This document shows positions 54,724-63,930 of a stretch of 64,000 bases of DNA, one piece after another (within the stretch, counting starts at the first letter, position 1; each line of letters begins with the position of its first letter). A model generated the notes under the pieces. The model made no database searches. It was given only the letters and a program-made list of their open reading frames with translations, and was not told where the DNA came from. Origin of the DNA: Pontibacter sp. SGAir0037 (GTDB lineage Bacteria; Bacteroidota; Bacteroidia; Cytophagales; Hymenobacteraceae); the NCBI RefSeq assembly GCF_005491705.1, contig NZ_CP028092.1, forward strand, positions 1 through 64,000. The letters are read 5' to 3'. Both the position numbers and the translations under genes were made by a program.

Positions 54724-55578
54724 ATGGCAATACCAGCATCAGAACTTATCATAAATCCTAACGGAACTATTTATCACCTAAACCTGCTGCCAGAGCATAT
54801 TTCGGATAAGATTATTACAGTGGGTGATCCGGAGCGTGTGGCAAAAGTTAGCAAATATTTCGATGCCATTGAAGTAGAGGTTGTTAAGCGGGAGTTTGTA
54901 ACGCATACAGGCTACTACAAAGGCAAGCGCCTGACGGTTATATCTACAGGCATGGGTACAGATAATATTGATATTCTTATGAACGAGCTGGATGCGCTGG
55001 TGAATATCGACTTTATAACCCGTGAGCCTAACCAGGAGAAAATTTCCCTGAAGATTGTGCGGGTTGGCACTTCCGGATCTTTACAGGAGGATGTGCCCCT
55101 GGGAAGCCATCTGGTGTCGCAATATGCCGTTGGCCTTGATACGCTGATGGAATTTTACCCGCTGGAGCAGAGCGATACCGAACTGCAGATCGCAACAGCC
55201 CTGCAGCAGGAGCTGGGCATTGGATTCAGGCCTTATCTTGTAAACGGTTCTATCAGCCTGCTGACAGATATAGGTGCAGGTATGATTTTAGGCAATACTT
55301 TAACCTGCCCAGGTTTTTACGCACCGCAGGGGCGTGTATTGCGTGGTGGTTTGCGCAATGCGGAGCTGCTGAAAAAGTATAATGCCTTTAGAGCAGGCGA
55401 CTTCAGGTTTACGAATTTCGAGATGGAGACTGCTGGTTACTATAGTATGGGGCGCTTACTGGGGCATGAAGTACTTTCGGTAAATGCCATTGTAGCCAAC
55501 CGGATAGAGCATACCTTTGCCGCTAATGCCGACGAAGTAATCGACGACCTGATTCTGAAGGTGCTGGAGCGAATATAG
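54724..55578 (+). CDS. Nucleoside phosphorylase (uridine phosphorylase-like)
   Basis: A 284-aa enzyme of the purine/uridine phosphorylase superfamily, cleaving nucleosides with phosphate. Visible blocks are the phosphate-binding VGDPERVAKVSKYFD, the STGMGTDNIDI loop, VRVGTSGSLQ and the substrate-binding FEMETAGYYSMGRLLG. The FEMET motif is characteristic of the family. Whether it prefers uridine or purines is not resolved. With cdd it could serve pyrimidine salvage. It ends at a shared terminator with the convergent small gene. Confidence 0.88.
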   Translation: MAIPASELIINPNGTIYHLNLLPEHISDKIITVGDPERVAKVSKYFDAIEVEVVKREFVTHTGYYKGKRLTVISTGMGTDNIDILMNELDALVNIDFITREPNQEKISLKIVRVGTSGSLQEDVPLGSHLVSQYAVGLDTLMEFYPLEQSDTELQIATALQQELGIGFRPYLVNGSISLLTDIGAGMILGNTLTCPGFYAPQGRVLRGGLRNAELLKKYNAFRAGDFRFTNFEMETAGYYSMGRLLGHEVLSVNAIVANRIEHTFAANADEVIDDLILKVLERI

Positions 55579-55593
55579 CAGCTCTATTCCTGC

Positions 55594-55646
55594 ATACAAA
55601 ATCGGCCTGAGAATAGCATTAAGCTATTCTCAGGCCGATTTTGTAT
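55594..55646. terminator. Bidirectional terminator
   Basis: A perfect 24-bp stem (55594-55617 with 55623-55646) and five-base loop, between the convergent stops of the nucleoside phosphorylase and the 99-aa gene. A/T-rich ends suit both directions. Confidence 0.88.
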
Positions 55647-55656
55647 AGGTATGGTT

Positions 55657-55956
55657 TTAAAAGAATTCGACTCCGACAATAGCGTTGATTGGAATAGATG
55701 ACCCCGCTTTTAACGTAATAAATTTGTCTTCAACTGTCCAGATAGTAGTGGCTACTCTTTTGCGTTCTCCATCGGCTGTCTGGAACGTTATTTCAACTTT
55801 GCCATGATACGAATTACCTAAGGTGGTAGCGCGGCTCAGATCATTCATTCTTTTAGAACGGGCAACAGGATCAGTGAGAACTTCCTCCGAGTTGAAGTGT
55901 AAAGAAGGAATTACCTCTTTCTCTACCAGGGGAGCAGGTGTGGTTAATGCATTCAT
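55657..55956 (-). CDS. Conserved small protein, unrecognised
   Basis: A 99-aa soluble protein without signal peptide. The N-terminal third is flexible (ALTTPAPLVEKEVIPSLHFN) and the C-terminal 50 residues form a strand-rich fold (GKVEITFQTADGERKRVATTIWTVEDKFI). It looks like a small beta-barrel binding or regulatory module. No family is recognised. It is a single gene that stops at a shared bidirectional terminator. Confidence 0.68.
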   Translation of the reverse strand: MNALTTPAPLVEKEVIPSLHFNSEEVLTDPVARSKRMNDLSRATTLGNSYHGKVEITFQTADGERKRVATTIWTVEDKFITLKAGSSIPINAIVGVEFF

Positions 55957-56035
55957 AGTGGTATCTGTTATTAAGCAGGTAATGTAAGAGGATGCCTATA
56001 TAAATGCAAGTGTAAAACTGCTAAACCAGCATTAA

Positions 56036-57046
56036 TTATAAATTTTGCAAGAATTCTAACGTGTCTATATTGTCAGCATAGTCCCATACCATGGGTATTT
56101 GTGTAGTGCCGAAAGGGAGGCTGTTTTCAAACCAGCCATGCGCTGAAACAACGCACTGAATCCGATCTTTCACGGCCTCCAGTTTCTGGCGCAGGTCTGG
56201 CAACGAACTGAATGTTTCGTAAAACAGCACAGAAATAGGCGAAACCAGCTGCTGGCTTGGTGTTACCAGGAAAAAGCCATTGTCGAAATGCGGCTCCTGG
56301 TTTACAAGCAGAATAGATTTGTTGTAGTCGTAATTGTTCTGATACCGGTGGTGGTCCAGTACGTCTTTGCGCTTTTCGTTAGCCTGAAAAAGCTTGTCAA
56401 ACGTATAGCCTTCCGGTACAAACACCTTTGATATGTTGCGGCAGCCTAAACCATAGTACCCGAAAAAGTCGTCGCCAAAAGCTTTCAGATCCTCTTCATC
56501 TTCGTGTCCGGTTAAAATACCCACGCTGGTGCGGTTCTTCCGGATAAGATGAGGTCTTTTAGAAAAGTAATAGGCAAAAGACTGGGCCGTGTTGTCTGAG
56601 CCTGTCGCAATAATGGCGTCGGCTTCTTTCAGCATATCAACAAAAGCAAACTGATTTGCAAAGGCTGGCTCGATGTTTATAAGCATGCCGGCCAGGCGGC
56701 GCATTAATACATCATCGTCGGCATGTAGCTTCGCTAGCAGGTAGTGCCCGCTTATCAGAACAGAAAGAAAATCATGAAAACCAACCAGAGGCGTATTTCC
56801 GGGCATAACAACCCCAACCTTTTTGGGTGTAACCTGTTTAAGGTGGTAAGGGTAAAGCCACTCACGTAGGTATTGCTCATGCAGCATTAAAATAACGCCA
56901 TTTAAGGCAGAGAAAACATTGTCTTCGGTAAACCAGGGATTCTTCGCAAAAGCAATAGATGCCATCGCCTTGCGCTCTTCTGTTGTCGTTTCCTGCAGTT
57001 GTTTTCCAAGTTTAACGAAAGCCTCAATCCTGTTCTCTAATGTCAT
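56036..57046 (-). CDS. LuxC-like acyl-CoA reductase
   Basis: A 336-aa protein of the aldehyde dehydrogenase superfamily, LuxC/acyl-CoA reductase branch, which reduces acyl-CoA or acyl-enzyme to aldehyde with NAD(P)H. The catalytic cysteine is likely Cys202 in GLGCRNISKVFVP; the cofactor loop ATGSDNT is at 147-153 and MPGNTPLVGFHDF at 81-93. It is shorter than LuxC of Vibrio (about 480 aa). It diverges from a ferredoxin gene. The acyl substrate is unknown. Confidence 0.85.
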   Translation of the reverse strand: MTLENRIEAFVKLGKQLQETTTEERKAMASIAFAKNPWFTEDNVFSALNGVILMLHEQYLREWLYPYHLKQVTPKKVGVVMPGNTPLVGFHDFLSVLISGHYLLAKLHADDDVLMRRLAGMLINIEPAFANQFAFVDMLKEADAIIATGSDNTAQSFAYYFSKRPHLIRKNRTSVGILTGHEDEEDLKAFGDDFFGYYGLGCRNISKVFVPEGYTFDKLFQANEKRKDVLDHHRYQNNYDYNKSILLVNQEPHFDNGFFLVTPSQQLVSPISVLFYETFSSLPDLRQKLEAVKDRIQCVVSAHGWFENSLPFGTTQIPMVWDYADNIDTLEFLQNL

Positions 57047-57072
57047 GGCAAATGCTTCTAGTAAAAAATTTA

Positions 57073-57509
<437 letters not shown>

Positions 57510-57531
57510 GATAAAGCTAAAGACATACAGG

Positions 57532-57562
57532 AAGCCTGCCTCTCTCCGGGGCGGGCTTTTTT
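57532..57562 (+). terminator. Terminator after the ferredoxin gene
   Basis: A 9-bp stem with one G-T pair (57532-57540 with 57550-57558) followed by a T run, 22 bp after the stop. Confidence 0.75.
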
Positions 57563-57563
57563 G

Positions 57564-57692
57564 TTATCTGAATCAGGATCTTCAGGATGGAGAAGATGAG
57601 GAGGATGATAGATGCCATGAATTATCACTGGCAAGTGTTCTAAAAATGAATCTTGTATATCCTCAAAATCCGGTAAATCCTGATTCAGATAA
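57564..57692. repeat. 16-bp inverted repeat in the ferredoxin-valS gap
   Basis: TTATCTGAATCAGGAT at 57564-57579 and its exact complement at 57677-57692 flank 97 bp of purine-rich sequence. The arms could form a stem-loop or mark the ends of a small inserted element. No gene lies inside. Confidence 0.65.
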
Positions 57693-57712
57693 TTAGTATC
57701 AGGAAAATTCTC

Positions 57713-57720
57713 TAATTTTG
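57713..57720 (+). promoter_or_regulatory. -7 box TAATTTTG, valS promoter candidate
   Basis: A perfect TAnnTTTG match 40 bp before valS, just after the inverted repeat. No -33 TTTG at normal distance. Confidence 0.45.
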
Positions 57721-57760
57721 CCCTTTCCGTAGAAACAGGAAATCATATTATAAGTAAACG

Positions 57761-60397
57761 ATGTCGATTTCAACAAAATATAACCCTAAAGAAGTAGAGA
57801 AGAAGTGGTACGAAAGCTGGATGCAGCGCGGCTTCTTCCGTTCTAAGCCTAACCCGAAAAAAGAGCCTTATACCATTGTCATTCCGCCGCCAAACGTAAC
57901 AGGCGTGCTGCACATGGGCCACATGCTGAACAACACGATTCAGGATGTGCTTATTCGCAGGGCAAGAATGCAGGGCAAAGAAGCTTGCTGGGTACCGGGC
58001 ACCGACCATGCTTCTATTGCCACAGAGGCAAAGGTGGTGGCGATGTTGAAAGAGCGGGGCATCGAGAAAAAAGACCTGACCCGCGAAGAGTTTATGACCT
58101 ACGCCTGGGAATGGAAAGAAAAGTATGGCGGCATTATCCTGGAACAGCTGAAAAAGCTGGGTGCTTCCTGCGACTGGGACCGCACTCGTTTTACCATGGA
58201 AGATGATCTTTCGGCTGCTGTAACCGAAGTGTTTGTGGACCTGTACCGCAAAGGCCAGATCTACCGGGGCGTGCGCATGGTAAACTGGGACCCACAAGGA
58301 AAAACGGCTCTTTCAGATGAAGAGGTAATTCCGAAAGATACCATGGCGAAAATGTATCACCTGCCGTACGAGGTGGTACAGGAAGAGGCTTCGGCGGAGC
58401 CTGCCTATATTACCGTAGCTACTTCCCGCCCCGAAACCATTATGGCCGACGTGGCCGTGGCAGTAAACCCGAATGATGAGCGCTATACCCATTTGCATGG
58501 CAAGAGTGTGCGTATTCCATTGCTGGGCAAAGAAATTCCAGTTATCCTGGATGAGTATGTAGCCATTGATTTTGGCACTGGTGCTCTTAAAGTAACACCT
58601 GCACACGACCTCAACGACTATGAACTGGGCCAAAAGCATAAGCTGCAGATTATTGATATCCTGAACGATGATGGAACGCTGAATGAGCGGGCACAGCTGT
58701 ATGTGGGGCAGGATCGCTTTGCGGCACGCCGTAATATTGTAAAAGACCTGCAAGAAGCCGGTTTACTGGTGAAAATAGAAGAGTACCAGAGCGTACTGCA
58801 GACATCGGAGCGTACAGGGGCTGTGATAGAACCGCGCCTGTCGATGCAGTGGTGGTGCAAGATGGATGCCATGGCCAAGCCAGCCCTGGAATCTGTGATG
58901 GAAGACCAGATAAAGCTGCATCCACCCAAGTTCAAGAACATGTACCGTGCCTGGATGGATAACATCCGCGACTGGTGTATTTCGCGCCAGCTGTGGTGGG
59001 GGCAGCAGATACCTGCCTATTACCTGCCCGACGGTACTTTTGTAGTAGCTACAACCAAAGAAGAAGCACTGGAACTTGCCCGTAAGGAAAGTGGCAATGG
59101 GCAGCTGCAGTTAGATGACCTGCGCCAGGATGAGGACGTGCTGGATACCTGGTTCTCTTCGTGGCTGTGGCCAATCTCTGTTTTCGATGGTTTTAAAGAT
59201 CCTGACAACAAGGATATACTTTATTATTATCCGACAAACGATCTGGTAACGGCACCTGAGATCCTGTTCTTCTGGGTGGCACGTATGATTATGGCAGGCT
59301 ATGAGTTCCGTAAGGAGCCGCCTTTCCGCAATGTATACCTGACGGGTATCGTGCGCGATGCGCAGGGCCGTAAAATGTCTAAGTCGCTGGGTAACTCACC
59401 GGATCCGCTTGACCTGATCGACCAATACGGTGCGGATGGTGTGCGTACAGGTATGCTATTCAGTTCGCAGGCTGGTAACGACCTCTTCTTTGATGAGAAG
59501 CTGATTGAGCAGGGGCGTAACTTCAGTAATAAGATCTGGAACGCGTTCCGCCTGATAAAAGGCTGGGAAGTAGAGGAGAGCCTGCCGCATCGGAATGAAA
59601 CAGCTATCCGGTGGTTCGAATCTCGTTTCCAGGAGGCGTTTATTCAGATTGAAGATCATTTCAGCAAATTCCGTATTTCGGATGCCTTGCTTACGGCTTA
59701 TAAACTGGTGTGGGACGATTTCTGCTCTAATTACCTGGAGATGATTAAGCCTGCTTACCAGCAGCCTATCGACAAGCAAACGATAGATGCGACGGTTGGC
59801 TTCCTGGAGAACGTGCTGAAGGTATTGCATCCTTTCATGCCATTCCTGACAGAAGAAATCTGGCACGAGCTGAAAGAGCGCAAGGACAAGGAATTCCTGA
59901 TTGTATCGGCATGGCCTAAGAAAGACAAGTTCGATAAGGCTATTATTGGAAAAATGGAGAGTGTGCTGAATATCGTAGGTGCTATCCGTAATATTCGTAA
60001 CTCCAAAAATATCCCGAATAACAAAGCACTGCATCTTTCTATTAAAGTGATGAGTGGAGCCGATTATGAGCAGTTCCTGCCTGTGATCCGCAAGCTGGCT
60101 AACATTGAGGAGGTAAGCCTGGTACAGGAAAGCTTAGAAGGGACCATCAGCTTTGTAGAGGCAGGCGACGAGTTCTTTATTCCGATGGAAGGAAACATAG
60201 ACGTAGCAGCCGAACGTGAGCGTTTGCAGAAGGAACTGGAGTATACCAGGGGCTTCCTAACATCCGTGCAGAAAAAGCTGAGCAACGAACGCTTTGTAAG
60301 CGGTGCCCCTGAGGCGGTCATCGCCAATGAGCGTAAAAAGCAAGCCGATGCTGAGGCAAAGATTCATGCTATTGAGCAGAGCCTGGCATCACTGTAG
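57761..60397 (+). CDS. valS: Valyl-tRNA synthetase
   Basis: Charges tRNA-Val and edits misactivated threonine. The 878-aa class I synthetase has the HIGH-type HMGH at residues 51-54 (PPPNVTGVLHMGHML), the KMSKS loop at 538-542, the CP1 editing domain (about 190-340), an anticodon-binding domain and a C-terminal coiled coil (about 815-878). It stands alone with a hairpin terminator behind it. Confidence 0.97.
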   Translation: MSISTKYNPKEVEKKWYESWMQRGFFRSKPNPKKEPYTIVIPPPNVTGVLHMGHMLNNTIQDVLIRRARMQGKEACWVPGTDHASIATEAKVVAMLKERGIEKKDLTREEFMTYAWEWKEKYGGIILEQLKKLGASCDWDRTRFTMEDDLSAAVTEVFVDLYRKGQIYRGVRMVNWDPQGKTALSDEEVIPKDTMAKMYHLPYEVVQEEASAEPAYITVATSRPETIMADVAVAVNPNDERYTHLHGKSVRIPLLGKEIPVILDEYVAIDFGTGALKVTPAHDLNDYELGQKHKLQIIDILNDDGTLNERAQLYVGQDRFAARRNIVKDLQEAGLLVKIEEYQSVLQTSERTGAVIEPRLSMQWWCKMDAMAKPALESVMEDQIKLHPPKFKNMYRAWMDNIRDWCISRQLWWGQQIPAYYLPDGTFVVATTKEEALELARKESGNGQLQLDDLRQDEDVLDTWFSSWLWPISVFDGFKDPDNKDILYYYPTNDLVTAPEILFFWVARMIMAGYEFRKEPPFRNVYLTGIVRDAQGRKMSKSLGNSPDPLDLIDQYGADGVRTGMLFSSQAGNDLFFDEKLIEQGRNFSNKIWNAFRLIKGWEVEESLPHRNETAIRWFESRFQEAFIQIEDHFSKFRISDALLTAYKLVWDDFCSNYLEMIKPAYQQPIDKQTIDATVGFLENVLKVLHPFMPFLTEEIWHELKERKDKEFLIVSAWPKKDKFDKAIIGKMESVLNIVGAIRNIRNSKNIPNNKALHLSIKVMSGADYEQFLPVIRKLANIEEVSLVQESLEGTISFVEAGDEFFIPMEGNIDVAAERERLQKELEYTRGFLTSVQKKLSNERFVSGAPEAVIANERKKQADAEAKIHAIEQSLASL

Positions 60398-60720
60398 GAG
60401 ATGTGAGGAGATTTGGAGATTTGAGAATTTGGAGATTTGAAGATCTCTTGATTTTGTAAACAAAAAGCGACTGCCTGTAAAATCGGGCAGTCGCTTTTTG
60501 TTGGGATACAATGATTAAGTATTTTTAATTCACCGCTATGCTTCAAATTTTTAACTTGCAGGAATGGCTTATTTGATACGGAAATTGAAAACTTGCCTCA
60601 ATTAAAGCCACAAGATGCAATCTTGCGGCATAAGGAGATAAAGACATTTTCAAATTTTCAAATCTTCAAATTCTCAAATCTCCAAATTTCCTCATTCCCA
60701 CATCTCCAAATTCTCAAGTT
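60398..60720. repeat. Inverted GGAGATTTG / CAAATCTCC arrays after valS
   Basis: Short tandem variants of GGAGATTTG or GAATTTGGAGATTTG fill 60401-60446, and the opposite strand of similar units (AATCTTCAAATTCTCAAATC and so on) fills 60648-60718. The two arrays are inverted relative to each other and could pair across about 200 bp. The 356-bp gap holds this, the valS terminator and otherwise nothing I recognise. Confidence 0.65.
60461..60500 (+). terminator. Terminator after valS
   Basis: A perfect 15-bp stem (60461-60475 with 60486-60500), ten-base loop, A-rich before and T-rich at the end, 63 bp after the valS stop. Confidence 0.85.
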
Positions 60721-60753
60721 GTAAAAAGTCGTGCTAGGCACTACGCAATTATA

Positions 60754-61347
60754 TTACTGCATACTTCCCAGCAAGCGCTCTACCTGCGCTGTATAAACAG
60801 GTAACAGGTCTGTAAGGCCGTTTTTCTTTTTGCTGTAGCCGATGTTTACTTCTTTTTGATCTATTCTATAAGCCAGCAGCCCCTGCTCTTCTTCGGTGAG
60901 GTAATACATTTTAAGAGGAGCAGAGGAAGTAGCCACGGCATAGGCTCTGAACCTGAAGTTGTTCATGATGCGCTGCTGTTTGGGTGCTTTTCCGTCTAAA
61001 TACTGCTGCGTTACCACCGTGTCCAGCGCCACCTGGCTTTCTATCTGATAGATGGCTTTTATGTCGCCTTCGGGAAATGCCCATTTATGAATGGTATGAT
61101 TCCCCTGGGTATTGCTGGTATGTTTGGCTCCTTCTACACCGATGCTACCTGCCACCTGGAACAACTGCAAATCTTCTAAAACAGACGCTACAGTGGAATT
61201 GATAGAGGTGTTATCGTCTACATAAACAAAATCATTCGTTAACAGCTGCTGGTCTTTCGCAATGTCTTCCAGCAAGGTAAAGGTACTATCTGCCCGGAGT
61301 AAGAACAACGACAGCAGGAAAGGGAGTATAAGGCGTAATAATAGCAT
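60754..61347 (-). CDS. Exported protein, unrecognised
   Basis: A 197-aa protein with an N-terminal hydrophobic segment (residues 1-18, LLLRLILPFLLSLFLL) that is either a signal peptide or an anchor. The rest is soluble and hydrophilic, with strand-like segments (FVYVDDNTSINSTV, FRFRAYAVATSSAP). No family is recognised. The gene lies downstream of another minus-strand envelope-type protein, 146 bp away. Confidence 0.62.
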   Translation of the reverse strand: MLLLRLILPFLLSLFLLRADSTFTLLEDIAKDQQLLTNDFVYVDDNTSINSTVASVLEDLQLFQVAGSIGVEGAKHTSNTQGNHTIHKWAFPEGDIKAIYQIESQVALDTVVTQQYLDGKAPKQQRIMNNFRFRAYAVATSSAPLKMYYLTEEEQGLLAYRIDQKEVNIGYSKKKNGLTDLLPVYTAQVERLLGSMQ

Positions 61348-61493
61348 AGTTTAAACGAATTACTTTCTTTAGGACATAGTCAGCTTAGTTTTTTAATTTT
61401 TATGAATGAACATTGACTTTGTGCAGCGTCGTTTCCTATCATTCCTAATTTGACAGTGTACTAGAACCTTATACTCAAATTCTGTGCTAAAAG

Positions 61494-62009
61494 CTATAAT
61501 CTGGAGTTATCCAGCACACGCCAGTTAATGTTTCCATTGTTTACGTCGTAACGCAGCACCATATAACCTCCGTTGTGGCCGTCTTCGTAGTAGGCGAGGG
61601 CATAGCGGTCGTTCAGGATGCGGCTGTCGCGGATCACCATGGTGCCACCCACGCTACCCTCTGCCGGAATCAACTGGCTCTGCTTGCGGTTCAGGTCGTT
61701 CATCAGGTCGGTTTCTGGGTTGCGCAGTCCTCTGCCCTGCAGCCTGCGGATGTCGCTTTCGCTAAGCGCCCCTATCTGGTCGACGAAGTTTACACCGCCG
61801 GGAGGTACCATTTCCATTGTATCGGCTGGTAGCATCATGTTTTCTAAAGAATCTGCCTCTTGCTGTTGCTCCTGAAGATTCTGATCTGTTTCAATTAATT
61901 TCTCATCGGCAATAGCCAAACGACCTTCAGCCTCGTTTTTTTGCCAGTAGAAGTAAAATGCCAGGAAAAGGAAAAGACCGGCAAGTATCCAGGGTAATAT
62001 ATTTCTCAT
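61494..62009 (-). CDS. Membrane-anchored coiled-coil protein, unrecognised
   Basis: A 171-aa protein with one N-terminal helix (about residues 4-22), a short coiled coil (about 24-60, rich in Glu/Gln: ETDQNLQEQQQEADSLE), a flexible linker and a C-terminal domain of about 65 residues ending GNINWRVLDNSRL. The layout suggests an envelope protein with a periplasmic domain. No family is recognised. Confidence 0.65.
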   Translation of the reverse strand: MRNILPWILAGLFLFLAFYFYWQKNEAEGRLAIADEKLIETDQNLQEQQQEADSLENMMLPADTMEMVPPGGVNFVDQIGALSESDIRRLQGRGLRNPETDLMNDLNRKQSQLIPAEGSVGGTMVIRDSRILNDRYALAYYEDGHNGGYMVLRYDVNNGNINWRVLDNSRL

Positions 62010-62249
62010 AGTGTTGTTTTTTTAATGCTCTAAACGCAAAGCAATGATAACAGATGCAAGGTTAATCTGCTAATGGTTTAGGAGCAGGATGTAAATTTTA
62101 TTTCTAACCTATAGCGTCTTTATACTGGAACGATGTGGTTACCGGAGCAATAGGTTTACAAAGATTTTGCTTTGTGAGCAGATGCTGTCGAGGAGCTATT
62201 CCTGTTGTACAGTTACTGCTTGAATAACACCGCTACATTACCTGACCCG
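62010..62249. other. Intergenic sequence without recognised feature
   Basis: Together with the terminator at 62250-62290 and the following 100 bp this forms a 381-bp gap between two minus-strand genes. It should carry the promoter of the 61494-62009 gene, but no TAnnTTTG box, RNA or open frame stands out. Confidence 0.4.
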
Positions 62250-62290
62250 AAAAGAAACAGGCCCATTTCATTCATATGAAATGGGCCTGT
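62250..62290 (-). terminator. Terminator downstream of the E2 gene
   Basis: A 14-bp perfect stem (62257-62270 with 62277-62290). On the minus strand a T-rich tract follows at 62250-62256. It lies 100 bp after the E2 stop. Confidence 0.75.
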
Positions 62291-62390
62291 GAAATAATAT
62301 AGAGATGAACGTCTGACTTATAAGAAAGCTGTCGTACAATGACAGGTCAATCCCTTTAACATCATTCCTGACTTTTAATTTGGCAAAGCC

Positions 62391-63770
62391 TTAAATTGCT
62401 GTGTTCGGGTCAAAATTTTCCAGGTAATCAGCTACTCTGCGCACAAACATACCACCTAAAGAACCATCTACTACACGGTGGTCGTAGGAGTGCGACAGGA
62501 ACATGAAGTGACGGATGCCGATCAGATCACCCTCCGGAGTTTCGATAACAGCCGGTTTCTTTTTAATAGCCCCTACTGCCATAATGGCTACCTGTGGTTG
62601 CATGATAATTGGTGTCCCCATTACGTTGCCGAAAGAGCCGACATTAGACACGGTATAAGTGCCGCCGGAAAGGTCGTCGGGGGTAAGTTTATTCTGGCGG
62701 GCACGATTGGCCAGATCATTTACCTTTTTAGCCAGCCCGTTCAGGTTCAATTGGTCCGCATTTTTAATGTTGGGCACGATCAGGTTGCCGCTTGGCAACG
62801 CTACGGCCATACCAATGTTAATGTCTTTGTGGCGGATAATGTTGCTGCCGTCTACCGACACGTTAATCATCGGGAAATCTTTGATGGCTTTGGCAATTGC
62901 ATCAATGAAAAGCGGTGTAAAGGTAAGGCTCTCGCCTTCGCGCTTCTTGTAGGCATCTTTGTGCTTGTTTCTCCAGTTCACCAGGCTAGTTACATCGGCC
63001 TCCACAAAAGACGTCACGTGTGGCGAAATCCGCTTACTTTCCACCATACGGTCGGCAATCATCTTACGCATGCGGTCCATCTCGATAATCTCGGCGTTCC
63101 CGCTGTAGGAACTTGCCGGTTTGGCGGCAGGTGCAGCCGCCACCGATGCCTGAACTGCCGGTGCTTGTGGGGCAGCCTGTACCTGCGTTGCTGTGGCAGG
63201 CTGAGCCTGAGGTGCAGCCTGTTGTGGAGCAGTTTTACGGCTCTCTACATAAGCCAGGATATCTTTTTTAGAAACACGTCCTTCGTTGCCAGTACCAGGT
63301 ACATACTCCAGTTCCTGCATCGGAATGCCTTCTTCGCGGGCAATGTTTAACACAAGCGGAGAATAGAAACGCCCTGCTGCGGGTTTATCTAATTTGGCTG
63401 CTGTAGCTGTAGCAGAAGTAGTTTCAGGAGCAGAAGCAGCTTCTGGTTGTGCACCGGCTGTTTCCTGTACTTGCGGAGCAGCGGCTTCAGCTGCAGGCTT
63501 TTCAGACGGGCTTTCCCCCGTAGCTTCCCCATCGGTGCTGATGATGGCTATAGGTGCGCCTACCGCTACAACATCGCCTTCTTTTACCAGTACTTCTTTT
63601 AGTACACCACCTTCAATAGCGGGTACTTCCGTGTCCACTTTATCTGTAGCTACCTCCAGCACCGACTCGTCCTGCTCAATGGTGTCACCCACTTGTTTGA
63701 GCCATTTCAGAATCGTACCTTCCATGATACTCTCGCCCATTTTGGGCATAACCATTTCTACAAGCGCCAT
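62391..63770 (-). CDS. 2-oxoacid dehydrogenase E2, dihydrolipoamide acyltransferase
   Basis: The acyltransferase core of a 2-oxoacid dehydrogenase complex. The 459-aa protein has one lipoyl domain (1-76, lipoyl Lys44 in TDKVDTEVPA), an Ala/Pro/Glu-rich linker (about 80-130), the E1/E3-binding domain (about 136-178, FYSPLVLNIAREEGIPMQE), a second Ala/Pro/Gln linker, and the catalytic domain with His431 and Asp435 in DHRVVDG. Which complex (pyruvate, branched-chain or 2-oxoglutarate) is undecided, as the E1 and E3 genes are not in the window. Confidence 0.92.
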   Translation of the reverse strand: MALVEMVMPKMGESIMEGTILKWLKQVGDTIEQDESVLEVATDKVDTEVPAIEGGVLKEVLVKEGDVVAVGAPIAIISTDGEATGESPSEKPAAEAAAPQVQETAGAQPEAASAPETTSATATAAKLDKPAAGRFYSPLVLNIAREEGIPMQELEYVPGTGNEGRVSKKDILAYVESRKTAPQQAAPQAQPATATQVQAAPQAPAVQASVAAAPAAKPASSYSGNAEIIEMDRMRKMIADRMVESKRISPHVTSFVEADVTSLVNWRNKHKDAYKKREGESLTFTPLFIDAIAKAIKDFPMINVSVDGSNIIRHKDINIGMAVALPSGNLIVPNIKNADQLNLNGLAKKVNDLANRARQNKLTPDDLSGGTYTVSNVGSFGNVMGTPIIMQPQVAIMAVGAIKKKPAVIETPEGDLIGIRHFMFLSHSYDHRVVDGSLGGMFVRRVADYLENFDPNTAI

Positions 63771-63794
63771 ATATAGTTATTCTTTTTTAAAGAC

Positions 63795-63905
63795 GTTAGA
63801 TCTTAGACACAAGACACAAGATAAAAATATCAAAGCAAGAATATGAATAATTTCAGTCTGCTGAAGAAGATCTGAAGTCTTGTGTCTTGATACTTATGTC
63901 TAATT
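63795..63905. repeat. Inverted ACACAAGAC repeats upstream of the E2 gene
   Basis: A segment with GACACAAGACACAAGAT (63799-63815) and an opposite-strand partner GTCTTGTGTCTTGATACTT (63874-63892) lie about 55 bp apart. Both resemble the core of the dispersed repeat at 22618 and 31941. They lie just upstream of the E2 start and may overlap its promoter. Confidence 0.6.
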
Positions 63906-63930
63906 TTAGGACAAAGTTAAAGAATTTAGC

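Noticed and set aside
57564..57692. Insertion sequence between ferredoxin and valS
   Set aside because: The inverted arms enclose only 97 bp with no open frame and no visible target duplication, so it is listed as a repeat only.
60364..60546. A 60-codon minus-strand frame with SPNSQISKSPH-like repeats
   Set aside because: It is a translation of the GGAGATTTG array and the valS terminator, not a gene.
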